In this document: one piece after another, positions 42,802 to 53,279 of the stretch
Layout: each line of letters starts with the position of its first letter
Numbering within the stretch: position 1 is the stretch's first letter
Assembly: GCA_002340255.1 (NCBI GenBank)
Contig: DDLS01000046.1
Coordinates: forward strand, 1 to 64,000
DNA length: 64,000 bases
From: Cyanobacteria bacterium UBA2566
GTDB taxonomy: Bacteria > Cyanobacteriota > Cyanobacteriia > Cyanobacteriales > Desertifilaceae
Reading direction: 5' to 3'
The notes under the pieces: generated by a model
Seen by the model: the letters and a program-made list of their open reading frames with translations, nothing else
Told to the model about the DNA's origin: nothing
Databases searched by the model: none
Translations under genes and position numbers: made by a program

Positions 42802-45800
42802 ATGCACCAGTCTAATTCTCAAATCGTGACTCTTGCAGAGGAGCGGTGGATTGATTATCATCCTCTAACTCTAGAGCCTCAGATGCTATTGTCAGAGGCG
42901 ATCGCCCACTGGCAACTCTATCAGCAGTCTCAAACTGGGCAAGTTCAGCCTTCCTTAGCATTAGTTGTTAAACAGCAACAGTTAGTTGGCCGCGTGCATT
43001 TGTCTCGTTTTTTACCTTATCTTACTTCGCCAGAGAGTGCTGAGAAGATGACTGTTGAGCAAGTCATGCAACCGGAAGGTATTACCCTAGAAATTACTGA
43101 GTGGGAAATGTTCAGCACTCAGGATAAGCTTGCAACCCTCCTTGAATTTGTCGAGCATCATCAACTGACTTCTCTTCCTTTAGTCTCCTCAACTCATGAA
43201 TTAATTGGTCTAGTTCATCTGTCAACTTTATTACAAAATCTGAGTAACGATCGCGGGACACAACAAACTCGACCCTCTCAGACAACTTTCGATCAAACCT
43301 TTGCCCAGGCGGTCATTGGTATGGCTCATATTGACCTAGAAGGAAACTTTATTCAAGTCAATCAGAAATTTTGTGATTTAGTCGGGTATTGCAGTTCAGG
43401 CTTGATTAATCACTCTTTTTTTGAACTCATGGTTCCTCAAAATCTCCAGAGTTTAGAAAATCACAATTACCAAGACGTTACTCGCCGTTACTTAGATCGA
43501 CTTCTCAATGGCACATTACCGTTTATTAACATTGAAAACAATTATTTCACCCAAACTGGACTACAAAATTGGGTAAATATAATGATATCTTTAGTTCGTA
43601 ATCCATCTGGAGAACCCGCATACTTTCTCAGTGTTATCCAAGATATTAGCGATCGCAAACTTTTAGAACAAAAGTTACATACTTCCGAAGCAGAACTGCG
43701 ATCGGTTTTTGCGGCGATGACTGAGATCGTCTTAGTGATGGATCGGGAAGCAGAAATGATCAAACTTTCTCCCACTTGTCCAGCCATATATCAGCAAGAC
43801 GGCTACGATCTCATTGGAGAAACCATTAATCAAATTATTTACGGAGATTATCGTTCGGAATTGATGCAACATTTACAAAATGTCATCCATCAGAAAAAAA
43901 GCCTTAATTTTGAATACTATTTAATCCTCCCTCAACAGACGTTTTGGTTTTTAGCGACTCTCTCTCCTATGCCAGATAAAAAAGTTATTTTAGTCGCTCG
44001 CGATATCACGGAAAGAAAACAAAATGAAGAACAACTCAGACTGCTCAAGAGATCCGTAGAAATCTCGGATGACGGCATCATTATTAGTGACGCTCAACAA
44101 GCCGATATACCGATTATTTATGTTAATCCTGCCTTTGAAAAAATTACGGGCTATTCACCCCAAGAAGTCATAGGACAAGGACTGTTGCGGTTCTATAAAA
44201 ACAAATTTTATCAACATCCCTATGAATCCATAAAAAGACACATTCGTCAAGGCAAAAACTTTCAGTTTAGTTGTCCAAGCTATCGTCAAGATAATCAGCT
44301 TTTCTGGAGTCACTTATCGTTGTCTCCCTTACGAGATAGAACCGGAGAACTGACTCATTATGTCATCCTTCAGTCTGATATTACAGAGCGCATCTCAGCA
44401 GAACAAGCCTTGAAAAAGAGTGAAAAACGCTGGCAACTTGCACTCAAAAGCAATAATGATGGCATCTATGACTGGGATTTGGAAAATAATCGGATCTTTT
44501 ATTCTGCTCGATGGAAAGAAATGTTGGGATTTTCGGAGTCAGAAATTAGTGATAAACCCAGCGAATGGATGACCCGTTTACATCCGGATGACTTTGAACA
44601 AGTGATGTTTACCAATCTTCGATATCAGCACAGTCAAAATAATCCTTTATTTACGATTGAATATCGAATGCGCTGTAAAGATGGTCGCTATAAGTGGATT
44701 TTAGATCGAGGTCAGATCTTGTATGATAATCAGGGGGAAGAAATTCGGATTATTGGATCATACACTGATATTACAGAGCGAAAAGAATCTGAAGAAAAAC
44801 TGAGAGAATCTCAGAAGCGCTTGGAGTTTTTAGTCGATCAAACGCCTTTAGGTGTGATTGAATGGTCGGTTGATTGGAATATTGTAGAATGGAATAAAGC
44901 GGCTGAACGTATTTTTGGTTATCGTCGCCTAGATGTCTTATCTTCTCCCCATAGCTTTGAAATCTTATTTTCTGATACTCAAAAGAACAAAGTTTATGAG
45001 TTAATGCAAGCCTTGGAATCGGAAGAAGATACCACCTATGCCATTTGTGATAATATCAGGGACTCCGGGGAAAAAATTGTCTGTGAATGGTATAATACCG
45101 TGTTAATGGATAGACAAAATCATGTGATCGGATATGCTTCCATGATTGCGGATATTACCGTGCGAAAGGAAGCAGAAGTTGCTTTAATTCAGGCTAAAGA
45201 AGCTGCTGAATCCGCCAACCAAGCCAAAAGCAACTTTTTAGCTAATATGAGCCATGAGTTAAGAACACCATTAAATGCAATTTTAGGATTTACTCAGTTA
45301 ATTGACCGCAGTTCTAACCTGGACTCTGTCCATCGCGAGCAATTGGGGATCATTAATCGTAGTGGTGAGCATTTATTATCCTTGATTAATGATATTTTAG
45401 AAATGTCGAAAATTGAGGCCGGCAAGATCACACTTAATGAGAGTGAATTTAATTTATGGATGCTGTTAGATACCCTCAAAGAAATGCTACAAATCAAAGC
45501 AGAAAGTAAAGGGTTAAGTTTGGCTTTGGTGTGTAGTCCCCAAGTACCAGAATATGTGGAAGGAGATGAAAGTAAATTACGTCAAGTTTTGTTAAATCTT
45601 TTAGGCAATGCCATTAAATTTACAGAACAAGGAGGAGTCAAATTATCCATTTCGGCGATCACTGCCCCAGAAAACAACACCCTTAGACTCGCCTTTGAAG
45701 TGAGCGATACGGGGCCGGGAATTGCCCAAGAAGACCTAGACACTTTATTTGAACCCTTTGTGCAAACCGCAGTCGGCCGACAATCTCAACAAGGAACCGG

Positions 45801-46623
45801 TCTCGGATTACCTATCAGTCGTCAGTTTGTACAATTAATGGGAGGAGATATTCAAGTGTCCTCTCAAGTGGATGTCGGCACTCAATTTACCTTTGATTTG
45901 CCTCTCGAAGAAGTCTTACATCAACCTCAAACAATCAGAAGCTCCAGTCGAGTGATTCATTTAGCCCCCAATCAACCTAACTACCGAATTTTAGTCGTTG
46001 ATGACTCATTAGATAATCGCCTGCTTTTAGACTCCTTATTAAACAGTGTCGGCTTCGAGGTCAAACAAGCCAGCAATGGAGAAGAGGCTATTTCCATTTG
46101 GGAAACCTGGAATCCCCATTTGATCTGGATGGATATTCGGATGTCTGTTATGGATGGACTTCAAGCCACTCAATACATTAAATCCCATCCCCAAGGTCAA
46201 TCCACTCGAGTTATTGCTCTAACTGCAAGTGCCTTTACGGAAGAACGCGAACAAATCCTGGCTGTAGGGTGCGATGATTTTCTCAGTAAACCTTTCCAAG
46301 ATCAAGAGTTATTTGAGAAAATGACCCAACATTTAGGGGTCACCTATGTCTGTGATTATCTCGATCCGGCTTTGCCATTATCGCCCTCAATCTCTAATTC
46401 CCTAGAATTGGTAGGTGAGGCTTCTATCAATTGGGAGTTGATGCCCAAACCCTGGTTACACAATCTCTACCAAGCTGCCTTAGAAGCTGATGCTGAACTG
46501 ATTTTAGAGTTGATCGAAAAAATTCCCAACGATCAAAGAAATCTAGCAAAACATTTAAATGATTTAGTCGATAATTTTGAATTTGAAGCGATCACTCAAA
46601 ACTTAAATTCAGTGTTATATTAA
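42802..46623 (+). CDS. CBS-PAS hybrid histidine kinase
   Basis: A 1273-residue cytoplasmic sensor kinase. In order: two CBS-like motifs (about 10-150, LVVKQQQLVGRVHLSRFL and LPLVSSTHELIGLVHLSTLL), then five PAS/PAC units (about 165-790, marked by the ends FLSVIQDISDRK, VARDITERK, LQSDITERI, GSYTDITERK and MIADITVRK), HisKA with the phosphoacceptor His818 (ANMSHELRTPL), HATPase (GTGLGLPISRQF), a receiver (phosphoacceptor Asp1111 in WMDIRM) and a C-terminal helical tail of about 70 residues. There is no transmembrane segment, so the input is intracellular: redox, ligand or energy charge. It heads a five-gene rightward signalling array; the next gene starts 42 bp after it. Confidence 0.92.
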   Translation: MHQSNSQIVTLAEERWIDYHPLTLEPQMLLSEAIAHWQLYQQSQTGQVQPSLALVVKQQQLVGRVHLSRFLPYLTSPESAEKMTVEQVMQPEGITLEITEWEMFSTQDKLATLLEFVEHHQLTSLPLVSSTHELIGLVHLSTLLQNLSNDRGTQQTRPSQTTFDQTFAQAVIGMAHIDLEGNFIQVNQKFCDLVGYCSSGLINHSFFELMVPQNLQSLENHNYQDVTRRYLDRLLNGTLPFINIENNYFTQTGLQNWVNIMISLVRNPSGEPAYFLSVIQDISDRKLLEQKLHTSEAELRSVFAAMTEIVLVMDREAEMIKLSPTCPAIYQQDGYDLIGETINQIIYGDYRSELMQHLQNVIHQKKSLNFEYYLILPQQTFWFLATLSPMPDKKVILVARDITERKQNEEQLRLLKRSVEISDDGIIISDAQQADIPIIYVNPAFEKITGYSPQEVIGQGLLRFYKNKFYQHPYESIKRHIRQGKNFQFSCPSYRQDNQLFWSHLSLSPLRDRTGELTHYVILQSDITERISAEQALKKSEKRWQLALKSNNDGIYDWDLENNRIFYSARWKEMLGFSESEISDKPSEWMTRLHPDDFEQVMFTNLRYQHSQNNPLFTIEYRMRCKDGRYKWILDRGQILYDNQGEEIRIIGSYTDITERKESEEKLRESQKRLEFLVDQTPLGVIEWSVDWNIVEWNKAAERIFGYRRLDVLSSPHSFEILFSDTQKNKVYELMQALESEEDTTYAICDNIRDSGEKIVCEWYNTVLMDRQNHVIGYASMIADITVRKEAEVALIQAKEAAESANQAKSNFLANMSHELRTPLNAILGFTQLIDRSSNLDSVHREQLGIINRSGEHLLSLINDILEMSKIEAGKITLNESEFNLWMLLDTLKEMLQIKAESKGLSLALVCSPQVPEYVEGDESKLRQVLLNLLGNAIKFTEQGGVKLSISAITAPENNTLRLAFEVSDTGPGIAQEDLDTLFEPFVQTAVGRQSQQGTGLGLPISRQFVQLMGGDIQVSSQVDVGTQFTFDLPLEEVLHQPQTIRSSSRVIHLAPNQPNYRILVVDDSLDNRLLLDSLLNSVGFEVKQASNGEEAISIWETWNPHLIWMDIRMSVMDGLQATQYIKSHPQGQSTRVIALTASAFTEEREQILAVGCDDFLSKPFQDQELFEKMTQHLGVTYVCDYLDPALPLSPSISNSLELVGEASINWELMPKPWLHNLYQAALEADAELILELIEKIPNDQRNLAKHLNDLVDNFEFEAITQNLNSVLY

Positions 46624-46664
46624 ATCTAGATAATAAGTCACAATCAATAATAGTAGCGAAGCTT

Positions 46665-48491
46665 ATGCTTGAATCTCTTTCAGGAAAATACAATATATTG
46701 CTGGTTGATGACACCCCAGAAAATTTACGTCTTCTGTCGGATTTGCTCAGTCAGCAGGGCTATAAAGTTCGCAGTGTTATGAATGGCAGAACAGCTATTA
46801 AAGCATCTCAAGCTAAACCTCCTGACTTGATCTTACTGGATATTAATATGCCCCAAATGAATGGTTATCAAGTCTGTCAGGAACTCAAAACCCTCGACCG
46901 AACTCAAGAAATACCGATTATATTTATCAGCGCATTAAATGAAGTGTTCGACAAAGTAAAAGCCTTTAGAGTAGGGGGATGTGACTATATCAGTAAACCC
47001 TTTCAAATCGAAGAAGTTTTAGCCCGCGTCAAGCATCAATTACAACTGAAAGCTGCCCAAACCCAACTTAAAGATTTAAACTTACAACTAGAAGCACGAG
47101 TTCAAGAACGCACCCAAGAACTCCAAACTACCAATCAAGTCTTAACCCAAGAAATTCAAGAACGCAAGCGAATTCAGCAAAAACTTCTGGATATGGCCCT
47201 GCATGATTCCTTAACCGGGTTGCCCAACAGGGCTCTATTTATGGAACGACTAGAATCAGTTATTCAAAAGCTCAAAGTTAGTGCGGATGAATCCTTTGCT
47301 GTCCTCTTTTTAGATTGCGATCGCTTTAAAGTGATCAATGATTCCCTTGGCCACCTCGTGGGCGATCAATTGCTCAAGGCGATCGCTAAACGCATTAACT
47401 CTCTCCTTGACGCAAACATGCTCCTCGCTCGCCTAGGAGGAGACGAATTTACCATCCTCGTAGAATCTTGTGCCAACCTAGAAGATACCAAAAAACTGGC
47501 AGCAACCATCCTCAATAGCCTCTCCTATTCCTTTCAACTCGAACTTCACGAAGTCTTTATCAACGCCAGCATTGGTATTGTCCTCAGTCATCCCGACTAT
47601 CACAAACCCGAATACGTCCTTCGGGATGCCGACACTGCCATGTACAAAGCCAAATCCATGGGTAAAGGACAATACCATGTCTTTGACCCCACCATGCACC
47701 AACTCGCCCTTAAACGACTCACCCTAGAAACCGAACTCCGCAAAGCCATAGAACACCAAGAATTCCTCGTTCACTACCAACCCATTATCAACCTGCAAAC
47801 CGGCAAAATCAGTGGATTTGAAGCCCTTGTACGCTGGCAACATCCCCAAAGAGGACTCGTCAGTCCAGCAGACTTTATCCCCGTTTGCGAAGAAACCGGA
47901 TTGATCAACGATATTGGCTATTGGGTCTTCCAGCAAGCCTGCAATCAACTCAAAATCTGGCAACAAACCCTCAAAAACGACAGCCTCAAAATCAGCATTA
48001 ACCTTTCCGTCCGTCAATTCTCCCAAATGAACCTGATGGAAAAAGTCCTCGAAACTATTGCTAAAACCCAGGTTGTCCCCCAATCCTTAACCATGGAGAT
48101 TACCGAAAGCGCCCTGATTGAAAACCCTGTACATGCTCGCACTCTCCTCCATCAAATCCGAGATCAAAACATTCACATTTCCCTAGATGACTTTGGTACA
48201 GGCTACTCTTCCCTCTCCTATCTCCATACCCTACCCATCGATATCCTCAAAATCGATCGCTCCTTTATCAACACTCTCAGTCAAGATCCATTAGATCTCG
48301 GTCTCATTCCCCCCATCATCCAAATCAGCCAAACCCTGAACATGCAAGTGGTTGCCGAAGGGATAGAAACCCCAAAACAATTGGAAATCCTCAGACAGCT
48401 CAACTGTGATTTTGGCCAAGGCTATTGGTTTGCCAAACCTCTGAACATCAGAGAAGCCACTGCCCTCCTGCAATCCAATCCCCAATGGTAA
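46665..48491 (+). CDS. Receiver-GGDEF-EAL protein (cyclic di-GMP turnover)
   Basis: A 608-residue response regulator. The REC domain has Asp59 (LILLDINM). A coiled-coil linker (about 130-175) precedes GGDEF (LARLGGDEFTIL, canonical) and EAL (GFEALVRWQHP, EITESALI, LDDFGTGYSSL). The active-site residues of both domains are present, so it may make and degrade c-di-GMP; one activity may dominate or they may act in turn. It is the probable output partner of the preceding hybrid kinase. Its N-terminal domain closely resembles the REC of the fifth gene at 53280. Confidence 0.93.
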   Translation: MLESLSGKYNILLVDDTPENLRLLSDLLSQQGYKVRSVMNGRTAIKASQAKPPDLILLDINMPQMNGYQVCQELKTLDRTQEIPIIFISALNEVFDKVKAFRVGGCDYISKPFQIEEVLARVKHQLQLKAAQTQLKDLNLQLEARVQERTQELQTTNQVLTQEIQERKRIQQKLLDMALHDSLTGLPNRALFMERLESVIQKLKVSADESFAVLFLDCDRFKVINDSLGHLVGDQLLKAIAKRINSLLDANMLLARLGGDEFTILVESCANLEDTKKLAATILNSLSYSFQLELHEVFINASIGIVLSHPDYHKPEYVLRDADTAMYKAKSMGKGQYHVFDPTMHQLALKRLTLETELRKAIEHQEFLVHYQPIINLQTGKISGFEALVRWQHPQRGLVSPADFIPVCEETGLINDIGYWVFQQACNQLKIWQQTLKNDSLKISINLSVRQFSQMNLMEKVLETIAKTQVVPQSLTMEITESALIENPVHARTLLHQIRDQNIHISLDDFGTGYSSLSYLHTLPIDILKIDRSFINTLSQDPLDLGLIPPIIQISQTLNMQVVAEGIETPKQLEILRQLNCDFGQGYWFAKPLNIREATALLQSNPQW

Positions 48492-48553
48492 AATTAGGAT
48501 AAGCTAGAACCGTAATCATGCCCCCTCATTCCTAGCGTGAATTCCCTAAAAGC

Positions 48554-50830
48554 ATGTCCAGATCTTCCTTCTTACCCATTCTTTTAGTCACTCCGTTATG
48601 CGCCTCAAGTGCGATCGCCATCGGAGTAACCGCATGGGTGTATTCAAGAACTGGACTCCCCATCCCTCCCGTCATCGGCTTCATCTGGATCGTCTTACTC
48701 TTAACGACAACTTTGGGAATTAAAAGCGCCTATAGTCTTCACCGTCAACTTCGCCAGAAATCTCAAACACTCCCTGAAAGCGAGCCAACCGAACAACCCT
48801 TCCTAAACTATCAGCTCCCCGATCCCTCTCCTAACCTCCTTCTAGCCCTAGAACAGGCCTTAAATACAACCTCTGACTTCTCCAGTGCCCTGCACCTGAT
48901 CCTAGAGCAAATTTGTCAACTGACGGGTTGGAGTTATGCAGAAGCCTGGATTCCCACTGCTGACAAAAGTGCCCTCCAATGTAGTCCCATCTGGTATAAA
49001 AATTCCCAAACTCTTTCCCCAGAGCAGATGAGTGCGCTACAAGACTTCCGCCACTACACCGAAGGACTCATCCTCCTACCTGACGAAGATATCCCTGGAC
49101 GAGTCTGGTATAGCAACAAACCTCAGTGGTTTGGTAACCTTGCCCAAGACAACGATATTTTTTCCAGGGGAACTCTAGCTCATAAAGTTGATCTAGGGGC
49201 TGCCTTTGGGCTACCCATCCCCATCCCCGCCGAAGAATCCTTAACCCCTAACCTAATTCCGAGACGTTCAGCCAGCTTGGGGATTTTAGTCTTCTTTACC
49301 CATTATTCTTCCGTTCAAGATCAATACTGGGTACAACAACTCTCCTATCGCGCCCTTGACTTTGGTCGAATTCTGCATCAAAAACAAGTGACCACAGAAT
49401 TTAAAACGCTCTTTAGTGCGATCTCCGATCTGATTCTGATCTTTGATGCCCAAGGCTACATTGTCAATATTGCACCCACTACCCCCAAACCCCTCTACCA
49501 GATGCCATCAGAGTTGATTGGTAAAAGTGTACAAGACATCTTTGAACCCGAGCAATCCACAACCTTTATCCATTTGATCTGGCAAAGCCTCAATACTCAA
49601 ACAACCCTACAAACAGAATATCAACTCACCATAGAGGATCAGAGTTTTTGGTTTGCTGCTACCATTGCCCCCATTACGGATGTGTCTGGAATGGGAGATT
49701 CTGTGATTTGGATTGCCCGTGATATTACGGAGCGTAAAGAGGCAATGGAAGCCCTCTCTGCGGCTAAGGAAGCCGCAGAAAATGCGAATCAGGCCAAAAG
49801 TACTTTTTTAGCCAAAATGAGCCATGAACTGCGTACTCCTCTCAACGCTATTCTAGGCTTTACTCAGGTGATGATCCGCCATCTGAGCGATACGTCTTCC
49901 TCTGTAACTCCAGCTCAAATTGAAGAGCATTTTGGTTATCTGAAAGTGATTCATCATAGTGGCGAACATCTATTAGATCTGATTAACGATTTGTTGAATT
50001 GGTCAAAAATAGAGGCCGGAAAAATGGAACTCCATCAGAATCGCTTTAATCTGTACGATATGCTCAGTAGCCTCTATCAAATGTTCAAGCTCAAAGCAGA
50101 GCATCAAGGATTAAGTCTATCTTTTGATGTTTCTGCCAAGGTTCCCCCTTTTATTGAAGCGGATTCGGGGAAATTACGCCAAGTTTTTATTAATTTATTA
50201 GGAAATGCCTTAAAGTTTACCCCCCAAGGGGGAATTCAAGTTCAGGTTGATTGTGCTAATCACTGGTCAGAAAATAATGCGACTTTAATCTGTGAAGTTC
50301 AGGATACCGGAATTGGGATTGCCCCCAATGAATTGTCTCGCTTGTTTGAACCGTTTGTGCAAAGTGCGAGCGATCGCGGGTTTCAAGAAGGTACAGGTTT
50401 AGGCTTACCCATTAGTCAACAAGTTGTAGAACTAATGGGAGGTAAGCTAATGGTAGAATCAGAGGTAGGTAAAGGGAGTAAGTTCCAGTTTACCTTACCC
50501 GTAAAGCTAGACGTTGGTTCTCAGCCTACTCTGACTTCAGAATCAAGGCAATATACTATACCAGCGGATCTAAAACTCCTAAATGCTCCGTTAGCCATTA
50601 AACCGCAAGACGTTGAACCGGAAGATCTCAGCTATGTTCAGTCCTCAGATTGGGTCAAACTTCAACAGGCAACCCTAGCTGCGGAAGAGGAATTACTGCT
50701 CAAACTGATTGACGAAGTTTTTCCCTCTAATTCGCGAATGCGAGAGTGTCTCACAGAATGGGTTCATGATTTTCAATTCGATCGAGTGCATCAATTAATT
50801 AGTGAGAAACTCTCTGAAAAGGTTAATTGA
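48554..50830 (+). CDS. Membrane sensor histidine kinase with GAF-like and PAS domains
   Basis: A 758-residue sensor kinase. Two transmembrane helices (about 5-30 and 35-58) anchor it, with a very short extracytoplasmic loop. Then comes a GAF-like domain (about 95-280, LTGWSYAEAWIP, GRVWYSNKPQW, LGILVFFTH), one PAS (about 290-395), HisKA with His424 (MSHELRTPL), HATPase (GTGLGLPISQQ) and the same C-terminal helical tail as its neighbours. It has no receiver, unlike the other two kinases in the array. It overlaps the next gene at TGATG. Confidence 0.9.
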   Translation: MSRSSFLPILLVTPLCASSAIAIGVTAWVYSRTGLPIPPVIGFIWIVLLLTTTLGIKSAYSLHRQLRQKSQTLPESEPTEQPFLNYQLPDPSPNLLLALEQALNTTSDFSSALHLILEQICQLTGWSYAEAWIPTADKSALQCSPIWYKNSQTLSPEQMSALQDFRHYTEGLILLPDEDIPGRVWYSNKPQWFGNLAQDNDIFSRGTLAHKVDLGAAFGLPIPIPAEESLTPNLIPRRSASLGILVFFTHYSSVQDQYWVQQLSYRALDFGRILHQKQVTTEFKTLFSAISDLILIFDAQGYIVNIAPTTPKPLYQMPSELIGKSVQDIFEPEQSTTFIHLIWQSLNTQTTLQTEYQLTIEDQSFWFAATIAPITDVSGMGDSVIWIARDITERKEAMEALSAAKEAAENANQAKSTFLAKMSHELRTPLNAILGFTQVMIRHLSDTSSSVTPAQIEEHFGYLKVIHHSGEHLLDLINDLLNWSKIEAGKMELHQNRFNLYDMLSSLYQMFKLKAEHQGLSLSFDVSAKVPPFIEADSGKLRQVFINLLGNALKFTPQGGIQVQVDCANHWSENNATLICEVQDTGIGIAPNELSRLFEPFVQSASDRGFQEGTGLGLPISQQVVELMGGKLMVESEVGKGSKFQFTLPVKLDVGSQPTLTSESRQYTIPADLKLLNAPLAIKPQDVEPEDLSYVQSSDWVKLQQATLAAEEELLLKLIDEVFPSNSRMRECLTEWVHDFQFDRVHQLISEKLSEKVN

Positions 50831-53229
50831 TGATGAAACTGGGCCACATAACTCATAAGATCAAGAAAGGGTGGGAACGAATTCGATCGGGGCGTATCCG
50901 ACACAAAATTGGATCGGGTTATGCATTCGCTATTGGTACGGGCTTGGCGGGTTCGTTGATCGGGTTGGTCGTGGCTGATTATTATCAAGGACAGGGTATT
51001 GTCCAATTAGCGGATGCCAATATTCAAGCTCAATTGTTGGTTCACTTTCAGGTGGAGATCGAACGAGCGGAACGATTGGGCGTTGTGCTAGGGACAGTCG
51101 TTGGCGATCGCCAAGCTTCACAATTGTATCAAAAGAAGCTTGATGATAACCTGGTTGAGATCAAAGCGACCCAAGAAGATCTACAAACTTTTATCACAGG
51201 AAATCCAGCCTGGTTAGCCATTTCTGTAGACACCTTCGAGCCATTTCTAGATCGCTATACTCAAGCCTTAGTTGAATATAGCGATCGTATCCAACAGATT
51301 ATTAATCAACCGAATATTGGCTTAGAAGAACAGCAAAATCAACTCAGATCCCTGGTGCTATCCGAGAGACAACGAGAATTAGACCAATTAGGGGCAACTC
51401 TCGATCAAATCCTAGCCACAGCTCAACAACAAGCTCGACAAGCAGAAGTCGAGTTGGAAAATGCCCAAGGTCTAGAAAAAGGTATCATTATTTTCAGTAG
51501 TTTATTCGCTGTAGCGATCGCCGGTTGGATTGCCCTGGGCACAACCGAAGATATTATCGGCCCCCTAGAACAACTCACCGACCTAGCTGCCACCGTTACC
51601 GAAGAAGAAAATTGGCAACTGCGAATGCCCATCAGTACCCAAGACGAAATCGCCTCTTTAAGTAAAACTCTCAACTCCCTCATGGAACGAGTTCACCAAC
51701 GTACCGATCAGCTCTTGGAAGCCAAAGAATCCGCAGAACGGGCTAATCAAGCTAAAAGCACATTCCTAGCCAAAATGAGCCATGAATTGCGTACCCCTCT
51801 ACATGCCATTCTCGGATTTACGCAAATTATGGTCAAGGACAATACTTTAACCGATAAACACCAGGAACAACTCCAGATCATCTACAGCAGTAGCCAACAT
51901 TTGCTCGGCCTAATTAATGACATTTTAGATTTATCCAAAATCGAAGCTGGAAAATCCGAACTTTTACCCCAAGACTTTAATTTACTCACCTTCGTTCATC
52001 ATTTAGAAAGCATGGTAGAGTTCAAAGCCAAAAAGAAAGGCCTCCATCTGAGCATGGAAGTGCAAGAAAATGTTCCCCAGTCCCTCTACACCGACGAACA
52101 AAAACTGCGCCAAATCTTACTTAATTTACTCAGTAATGCCATCAAATTCACCCGTCAAGGCAATGTTTCCCTAACCATCACGGTTGCGGATCGACCCGAC
52201 ACTCTACAATTTACCGTCACCGATACCGGTATCGGTATAGCCAGCGAAGAATTAGACCAACTCTTTCAGCCCTTTGAACAAACCCAAAGTGGCAAACAAT
52301 CTCAGGAAGGCACTGGACTCGGATTAACCATTAGCCAACAGTTAGTCAATCTTCTGGGTGGAGCGCTGAGTGTATCGAGTGAAGTCAACCAAGGGAGTAT
52401 GTTTACCTTTGACCTACCCCTGCTCCCTGTCCCAAGAGAAGCAGAAGCGCTATCTGAGGTTGAGCGTAGGGTGACTGGAATTGCCTCCACAGAGAAAACC
52501 TACCGTATTTTAGTGGTCGATGATAAATGGGAAAACCGTGAAATTCTCCGCTCTTTACTCACCCCTTTGGGGTTTGAAGTGCTAGAAGCCACCCAAGGGG
52601 AAGAAGCCCTGACTCTCTGGGAACAAGAAACAATCAATCTGATTTTAACGGATATTCGGATGCCGGTCCGGGATGGTTATAGCATGACAATCAGTATCCG
52701 TGAACGAGAACAACAACGTGGTATTCCCCATGTACCGATCATTGTCACCACTGCCAGTACCTTTGAAGAAGAGCGCCAACAGATGTTAGCCACAGGATGT
52801 AATGACTTAGTGCATAAACCCTTTCTCGAAGCCGTGATTTTAGAGAAAATTGCCCAGTATTTAGAATTGGAATATACTTATGAATCAGAATCTGAACGCG
52901 ATCGCCTCAACAATCAGCCCTATGATTCCCTCAATGATACCGAAGATTATCCTCTCTCTAAACCCCCTCCCCTTTCCTCTGAAAACCCCAGATCCCTTCT
53001 CTCAGATGCCATGGCTCAACAGCCCATAGAATGGATTGCCGCCTTACAGAAAGCAGCCACTGAAGCCGATGCCGATCTGATGTTGCCCTTGATCGACCAA
53101 CTGTCAACCTCTCAATTACAATTAAGACAACAGTTAGTTGCTTGGGTTGATAATTTCCAGTTTGAAGTAATTTGTGAGATAACAGAAGAGTGCATTCTCC
53201 AAGAAAGTAACCAGTTTATTGCTCGCTAA
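50830..53229 (+). CDS. Membrane hybrid histidine kinase (HAMP, receiver)
   Basis: A 799-residue kinase. N-terminal basic region, transmembrane 1 (about 32-52, YAFAIGTGLAGSLIGLVV), a helical periplasmic four-helix-type sensor (about 60-215), transmembrane 2 (about 218-238), HAMP (TEDIIGPLEQLTDLAATVT), HisKA with His318, HATPase (GTGLGLTISQQ), REC with Asp608 (LILTDIRM) and a helical tail. The ATG at 50830 shares its A with the preceding stop. Its sensor is different from its neighbours, so it should read an extracytoplasmic signal. Confidence 0.9.
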   Translation: MMKLGHITHKIKKGWERIRSGRIRHKIGSGYAFAIGTGLAGSLIGLVVADYYQGQGIVQLADANIQAQLLVHFQVEIERAERLGVVLGTVVGDRQASQLYQKKLDDNLVEIKATQEDLQTFITGNPAWLAISVDTFEPFLDRYTQALVEYSDRIQQIINQPNIGLEEQQNQLRSLVLSERQRELDQLGATLDQILATAQQQARQAEVELENAQGLEKGIIIFSSLFAVAIAGWIALGTTEDIIGPLEQLTDLAATVTEEENWQLRMPISTQDEIASLSKTLNSLMERVHQRTDQLLEAKESAERANQAKSTFLAKMSHELRTPLHAILGFTQIMVKDNTLTDKHQEQLQIIYSSSQHLLGLINDILDLSKIEAGKSELLPQDFNLLTFVHHLESMVEFKAKKKGLHLSMEVQENVPQSLYTDEQKLRQILLNLLSNAIKFTRQGNVSLTITVADRPDTLQFTVTDTGIGIASEELDQLFQPFEQTQSGKQSQEGTGLGLTISQQLVNLLGGALSVSSEVNQGSMFTFDLPLLPVPREAEALSEVERRVTGIASTEKTYRILVVDDKWENREILRSLLTPLGFEVLEATQGEEALTLWEQETINLILTDIRMPVRDGYSMTISIREREQQRGIPHVPIIVTTASTFEEERQQMLATGCNDLVHKPFLEAVILEKIAQYLELEYTYESESERDRLNNQPYDSLNDTEDYPLSKPPPLSSENPRSLLSDAMAQQPIEWIAALQKAATEADADLMLPLIDQLSTSQLQLRQQLVAWVDNFQFEVICEITEECILQESNQFIAR

Positions 53230-53279
53230 TTTATACAGTTTTTCAAGTTCATCGTGCCGCCTAACTTCCTTGCCCTCCA

